Origin: Urechis unicinctus
Taxonomy: Eukaryota > Annelida > Polychaeta > Xenopneusta > Urechidae
Assembly (NCBI GenBank): GCA_034190875.2
Contig: CM067354.1
Coordinates: forward strand, 49,971,908-50,035,907
Direction of reading: 5' to 3'
DNA: 64,000 bases
Numbering within the stretch: the first letter of the stretch is position 1; every line of letters begins with the position of its first letter. Below the pieces are notes generated by a model. That model did not search any database and was not told where the DNA came from. It worked only from the letters and a program-made list of their open reading frames with translations. Both the position numbers and the translations under genes were made by a program. Shown piece after piece: positions 58,301 to 64,000 of this stretch.

Positions 58301-60480
58301 TATTATATAAACGCGCCCAATCTGGCGAACCATTAAATTTGCATTTCACATGTACACCTCATGCATGCAATATCTTCACTATGCCGAAGGTTGTGCTCAC
58401 TGGTGTTATATATTAAGTCCGTTTCATAATAAACACTCTGCAACAATGACCGAATAGATTGCCACAAAATTTATTGCCATAATCGCTCACCAATGTAAAG
58501 GTAATATACGAATGTCTTACATTTGAAATGAAATCCGAGTTTACATTATATCAGTCTAATGTGAGCAAAGTTGGTGAATGACGGACTGTCCTCGCTAGCG
58601 CCTTTTGACCGAGCAAATGCAAATGTGCTGATAATAAAAAAATATTTTTTGAGTTGCTGCAGAATATGATTGAAATCTGTGATGTTAAAATAAGTATGCC
58701 AATCTGTGGGAATGACAAAGGATCGTGCTTCAGAGGAGCTGATACACTGCCTTACCGTTCATCATGAATACTTATTTGAATGATCGGTTATATTGAACAA
58801 CTAACGATTCAGCAGCAATATGATGAATGTTTTTTTAAGAATGATTCAGCATCAACAAAGTCAGTTTCGGTCAAGCGCGTTCACGGATTATGTGACGTAC
58901 AAAGACTGTGAGAATATGGATCAACCTGTTTAATATCATAAAAACTTGACAATAGTCAGGTGTGTCATTGTGGCATGCATTGGTATGCAATATAAATTGC
59001 TTACACATCAGGTTGCGTTTTAAGACATGAATCTATGTTAAAATACATCAACTTCCAAAATGCTCATTTTGTGACATTCACATTGACGTGCACGAAATGA
59101 TTAAAACAACATATGCATAACATTGGATAACATGAATGCAATAAAATAATATTCTTGTAATGCTAGGGCGGCTTTGACGCAACATCGTTGCAATAACTTT
59201 CGAATATATATGTCTGTGGTGTGGCTTTTTGACTATATTACCCTTTCCTATTAATCCTTGAAGCTAAAACCTTTCACTAATGATCCGAACGTACCCAGGG
59301 TTGTCTTTAACTTGCTTCGCTATTGATTGAAGCCATTAAGCTACTTAATAGATTACTGCTGTCGCCCTCGCCGAAGGTCTTTTGCCTATTCATATTGAAC
59401 TTCATAACATCAACTATCGTGAGAAAATGGCAAGATGTCTTGCTACATGCGTAAATAGTAGAAAGGCAACGCAGCCATTGACTTTAAATCTTGCATGAAC
59501 TGGGTATTAGCTACTAGATTTGCATCCCAACCAAGCGTCATTGGGAGATGAATTCACTTGACAAGTTAAAAGAATAGTAATATATGTGAAGCCATTTGGC
59601 ACCGATAATTCAACTCTGATTGGAAGGTGTTCAAAACTACGCTAGTTAAAACGTATGTGAGTGTTTTTCATATCCAAGGAAGTCGATCGTCGGGATCTGC
59701 TTTGTAATAAATTGACTATATATCGAGTTAGTAGTAGTCGGACTTAATCCAGGATTTGACCTAGGATAAAGGGTCCATTTGAATTGTCACCAATAACATA
59801 AGATTATTGATTGTGCTCAACGCGGAAGTTGCTCCCCCAAAAAACGAGCGATGCATTTGTAAGTCAACTTGTAAAGTTTAAACGAGTGCAGCTTAGCATA
59901 AACCAATATGTTGTATTCTGACTGGCTATGATGGCGGACTCCTCAACCGTCCACGGATTAAGCAGTGTTTTTATACACAACAGACACGCCTCACCCAGAA
60001 AAGATCAGATGGGCAAATATTCACCTGAGGTAGACCAGAGACACAAGAACACAACACGTAGCTGATCGCGAGCGCGCCAGAGATAAACGAAAATAAACAA
60101 ATTCGCAAAGTCTCTAATTACCTCAAAGTTCTCATTTCGAAAACAACTCGGTGCCTCAGATGGGCACCCAAAATAAACAGAATCCAAAACCTGCCAACAA
60201 TACATTCAATATTAATATATGATTAAGCAATGTCTGGCGGTTTTGTGGGAACTAATGCTTGCTCTCGACATGTACTTCAGCGCGGCAATCAATTTTCCTT
60301 AATATCTCCTATCACGCATTTTCTTTATGATCAGTTCATGGCAATGTAGGCAAGTATATTTTCCTGTGTTGGGAATAAGAGTCAGAGGTCTGTCGGTTTA
60401 ATAGCAAAGGTCATCGGGCATGAAGTGGTTAGTCAATCGCAACGTAGTAACAATAATGAGGTAGTTCCATAGAAGTAGGG
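58300..60480. repeat. Diverged direct copy of 45,000-46,300, expanded
   Basis: Anchors are given under the 44,965-46,300 entry. The copy here is longer between anchors. 60,005-60,205 carries a minus-strand ORF without recognised motifs, in a locally GC-richer patch. Confidence 0.5.
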
Positions 60481-61217
60481 CAGCACCTGGGTTGCCAATT
60501 CCTCTTGAGAATGAGCTACCAATTCATGTCACAACAGGGATGAGGAGACTGGGTATTCTTGTCTGTCCGTCCCTTGACTCATTGCTCTCCTATGCGGAAG
60601 AGACATATTGCTTTACAGGTATAGTTTTATGTATTGAAACGAAGAACTGTTTCTTCATCGGATGTCACATTGCTCTATACACTTAGCTACGAGAGTTAAT
60701 TGTCCAACAGTTATTGCTTTTTGTACAACGAGAGCATAATTAAGGTAGTTTGCCGCAACAATTATGAATATATCTGGAGGTAAGCTTATTTGATCGATTT
60801 TACTGACGCCGGGCAAATAATCACTTGGGCTATAACGTTATTATAATAAACAGTCTACTTTGTATTACTGTTCAAATTAACAAACAATCATAAGCAATAA
60901 CAGCAGGTATAGTATGACTGGACTCACGATGTTCAATATCAAGCATACTTATTGATTAGGTAGCTTTACAGTGTTCAGTTTCGAACATGTGCTACATAGA
61001 ATGTGCGTCCCCATTGAGTGGCACTGCTTCTGCTGCGATGCTCATGGAGGGTATGTCCCTTTGTACTCCTAATATACAGCTAGATCGCCTTCTTGGTAGC
61101 CATTTGTTGAATTTCACTTTCGCACTAAGGTCATAGAAACAACCTAATAGAACGGATGGAAATACCATTGGTGGCGCATCCAGCGAGGGTTAACCAATAG
61201 ACAATCGCCTGACGGAG

Positions 61218-61415
61218 ATGTGTGTTCAAAGCTCTTCTTATCCCATGATATCGTCATCGGTGTATAATCGGGTGTCTTCTTATGAATCTAGCTGTAAAAC
61301 AATGAAGCTATTTCAATCATGTTTCACTAAACATGTTTTAAATATACACTTACACACTGATGCTATTTCAGTATATATAATGTTGATAACACATCAAAAT
61401 AAATTATGCTTTTAG
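61218..61415 (+). CDS. Conserved short ORF pair member (KLFQSCF)
   Basis: It contains KLFQSCFTKHVLNIHL and a downstream ISVYIMLIT. 49,073-49,270 (-) has KLFQSCFIQHAINIHI and ISVYMILIT in the corresponding frame, so the frame has survived in two copies of opposite orientation. No family is recognised. With so short a peptide, survival by chance is possible. Confidence 0.22.
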   Translation: MCVQSSSYPMISSSVYNRVSSYESSCKTMKLFQSCFTKHVLNIHLHTDAISVYIMLITHQNKLCF

Positions 61416-61618
61416 GAAATTACTGTTAACGTATGTGAAAAACAGCGGTCGGAATTGATTAACTTTATTCCGCAAGGGCATGTAAAGTTGCCATCAATAT
61501 TCTGTTTGCAATAAGTTGTTACTCTATCGATGTAACTCACCTTATATCACAGGGTTCGTGCATATTTGACGCATGTATTATCTAGATCTGTATAGCTCTA
61601 TAACAAGAAGGTGAAAAT

Positions 61619-61708
61619 GAATAACTTGAAATGATTTGAACATGCAAAGATTGCATAAATATTGAATAACTTGAAATGATTTAAACGTACAAAGGTTGCC
61701 CAAAAGTA
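61619..61708. repeat. 45-bp tandem duplication
   Basis: Two units starting GAATAACTTGAAATGATTT at 61,619 and 61,664, with a few substitutions (GAACATGCAAAG against AAACGTACAAAG). Confidence 0.8.
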
Positions 61709-64000
61709 ATCTAGCAAAAGATAAGAACTTATGCGGTGATTCAATCTTCGAAAAAAGGAAAATATAATCGGATGACATAGACAATGCAGAGGTATGGTTA
61801 CTTGGTCATTTGAGTGAGTGCCGTCTTTCTAGCGAAAACTCAATTATCAACTGTACCAGAGGGAAACCAGTGGCATTTCCATTATTTGCAAAAACGCTTG
61901 TTTCTAGGATGACGTTAATCTACATTCAGCTGTTGATAACTACGCATATAAGGACCTTCGTGACATGTGATGTTCAAATGCGGATTGGGATAGAGTTAAG
62001 GAGTCTGCAAATGTCTGCGCCAGTGACAATGGCATGTAATTTATTGTCCTGTGTTGCGTACTCGCAGACCGAGAAGTGAATGTTTTTACAATGTGTACAC
62101 TGAGACACCTATAATTTTACCTGTTGAAAGCACTTACACAATGGCCAATAATTGCGATGCGTGCTGCAGGTCCCTGTAACAAATGCAAACACGTCAACTG
62201 ATCGTATTCACAAGAAGAAATATTGCAACGCATCACGGAGAATACAAAAGGAAAATTATTTTTGCACAATTACCTCTCTTAAATACACACACAGTTGCTA
62301 AAGGGAAAAAAAATCCCCATTTCGTGGTTCAATACCTAGCCTTGTCAATAAATCATGGAAATACCCTTGGACCCCGTATCCAATACGTTCAGACGGCTCA
62401 TCAGAAATAGGAATAGGATCGGATAGCACAGCATTGTACATTGAACAGCAATATTTCGCATATGCAATGAGCGTCAGGTCGTAAAATTATTGATTGAAGA
62501 GCATCCGCATTACCAATGCTTGACTTGTTGCCTCCATGTGCTGTCAAGATACTGTCCCTCGATGTTTACAAAAGGAAACGCACTCTATTTTCTGCAAATT
62601 TTCGGACAAATGTTATTCATACTTTAACCAGTTATGCTCTAATGCAGACATTGATATCAGATTTAATCCGATAAACATGTCAATCATGATGAAATACTGC
62701 ATTTCAAAACACCAATGCGTAACCAAGTCTCATTAAATATAGCGCATGTTCAAATCAAACGCACGTTACCGACTGTCTTGTCATCATGTGTGCCCGATAT
62801 TAATCACTACCAGGCTTGTCATCTTATAGTTCCGATCTTTGTCCATCACTATTTATCAATCTTTAAGGTTATTTTAGATTCACAACTAATAGGGTGTCCG
62901 TCTTACAAATAAGTGATGACCAATATGAAAACACTTTTTTGGGTGGATCACTTTATGAAAGCTCAACCAAGTCGGTAACGCAACACTTCCCGTCTGCATA
63001 TGGCGATATATATAATATACTTATGTGCATCACATAGGGATTCGCAAGTAAATTGTGGGCTTCATTGAACGTACGTTTGTAGATGCAGCAAAGCGCTGCT
63101 TGAAAACTGAACTAATTCATACACATCTTTAAACGAGCATTGGTACATATAAAAATCCCATATATAAGCCTCAGCGACGTTGTATTGTTCAAAACTCACT
63201 TGTTTATTGCAAACTGTGTAGACGCTCTATAAACCATGCAATGACGCAATTCCGCCGCTAATTTGAGCCAGAGCAGACAAATGGTTAATTTTTGTTGCCC
63301 GATGTCTTCTTTACTCTAGTAAGACATCAAACAAGTAGATAATGACATTATATTGTTGAGTCAATGCGTTTTCTTACAAATGATCCTCTGAAAGTTAGTC
63401 TGAATGCGTCGTTTTCAGGCCAAAGATCGGGAGGGCTGCCATTTCACCAAATCAAATGGGGGGCGAAGGAGGTGTATAACGCCAAGGTGTTATGGTTGGG
63501 ACAAAAATGGAAGATGGAAGATCATAAACAGCATCATGCATTTCCTACTGAATTATAAAAGGTCTTTCTTGTTCAATAAATGTCACTCAGTTGCAGAGCA
63601 TTTCACATAATGCAATGAGCTTTCTAGTCTATTTTGTTACTGCTTAGCAAAATTCAGTTTGTCTGTTTATATTATTAACCATGATAAAATAGTTTGATTA
63701 ACAATGGTGTTGGATCAGATCATCGCCATCAATAGTCAAGCAATTCCATACGTTGTCTTTAATACTTCAATAATCAGTGCGTTGGTGCTATATACAAATA
63801 GATAAATCAGTGAATTGCATCTTATACCAGCTATAAAACGTGCTCTAATAACCCTGTAGAAACAATTCTCTTCTACGCTGGTCTTTACTGTGCCGATATA
63901 TGAAGAGCAACATTACACAAATAGCAGGAGCTTATTTGATATTGCCCTTTCCAAGAAGACTGGCTTCGCACCAGGATAATTTATGGCGCCCGGTTTATTA

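Larger units (their letters stand above)
60790..63990. repeat. Mosaic of repeated-locus fragments in mixed orientation
   Basis: 60,790-61,000 matches 48,690-48,900 directly (GACCGATTTT/GATCGATTTTACTG, GGGCAAA, TGACTAG/TGACTGG). 61,085-61,225 matches 16,510-16,660 directly, that is, 41,220-41,360 inversely (CCAGCGAGG, GCCTGACGGA). 61,270-61,400 matches 49,130-49,260 inversely. 61,910-61,990 matches 16,740-16,805 directly (ATTCAGCTGTTG). 63,661-63,960 is a decayed direct copy of 5,591-5,860. It shows that the duplicated locus was broken and reshuffled. Confidence 0.6.

Noticed and set aside
1-64000. CRISPR arrays, prokaryotic operons, riboswitches, rho-independent terminators
   Set aside because: None seen; spliced genes and repeat content indicate a eukaryotic nuclear genome.

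Overview
This is AT-rich, intron-containing animal DNA: spliced exons with GT..AG borders, CA/TG microsatellites, decayed transposons, no operons and no rRNA or tRNA genes that I can support. The two readable genes belong to animal families: a BK-channel beta-subunit-like (CaKB/KCNMB) membrane protein and a ZU5-UPA protein related to the cytoplasmic part of UNC5/PIDD/ankyrin. With a protein-primed Polinton polymerase relic and other repeats, an invertebrate metazoan is most likely. I cannot name the species.

Layout. The window is dominated by a huge, diverged inverted repeat. The left arm runs from the window edge (1) to about 23,960. The right arm runs from about 34,262 to about 53,591 and carries the same landmarks in reverse order and on the opposite strand. 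The left arm is longer mainly because about 5 kb around 6.5-12.4 kb has no evident partner. That stretch holds a LINE fragment, a terminal-inverted-repeat element, a segment bounded by GGCC-rich motifs, and a third, older KCNMB-like copy. The central spacer (24-34.2 kb) holds a 730-bp tandem repeat with an internal 44-bp minisatellite, a (CA)n tract, and a minus-strand block of Polinton-like relics. Beyond the right arm (53.6-64 kb) are further diverged pieces of the same repeated locus, some direct and some inverted.

Genes. On the right arm the KCNMB-like gene (two exons, 257 aa) and the ZU5-UPA gene (five exons, 488 aa in my model) are open and have usable splice sites. Their left-arm partners are pseudogenes with stops, a deletion and a lost splice donor. 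The right KCNMB-like copy also has a CCAAT box and a better NRF1-like site in its upstream region than the left copy. Several unknown short exon-like ORFs recur two to four times across the arms. For two of these the left copy is the intact one, so decay is not wholly one-sided. One of them is broken on the right by a 55-nt snap-back insertion that creates a 69-bp-arm hairpin.

Limits: all splice models are read by eye. Family assignments rest on recalled motif patterns, not searches. Arm boundaries are approximate because divergence is substantial.
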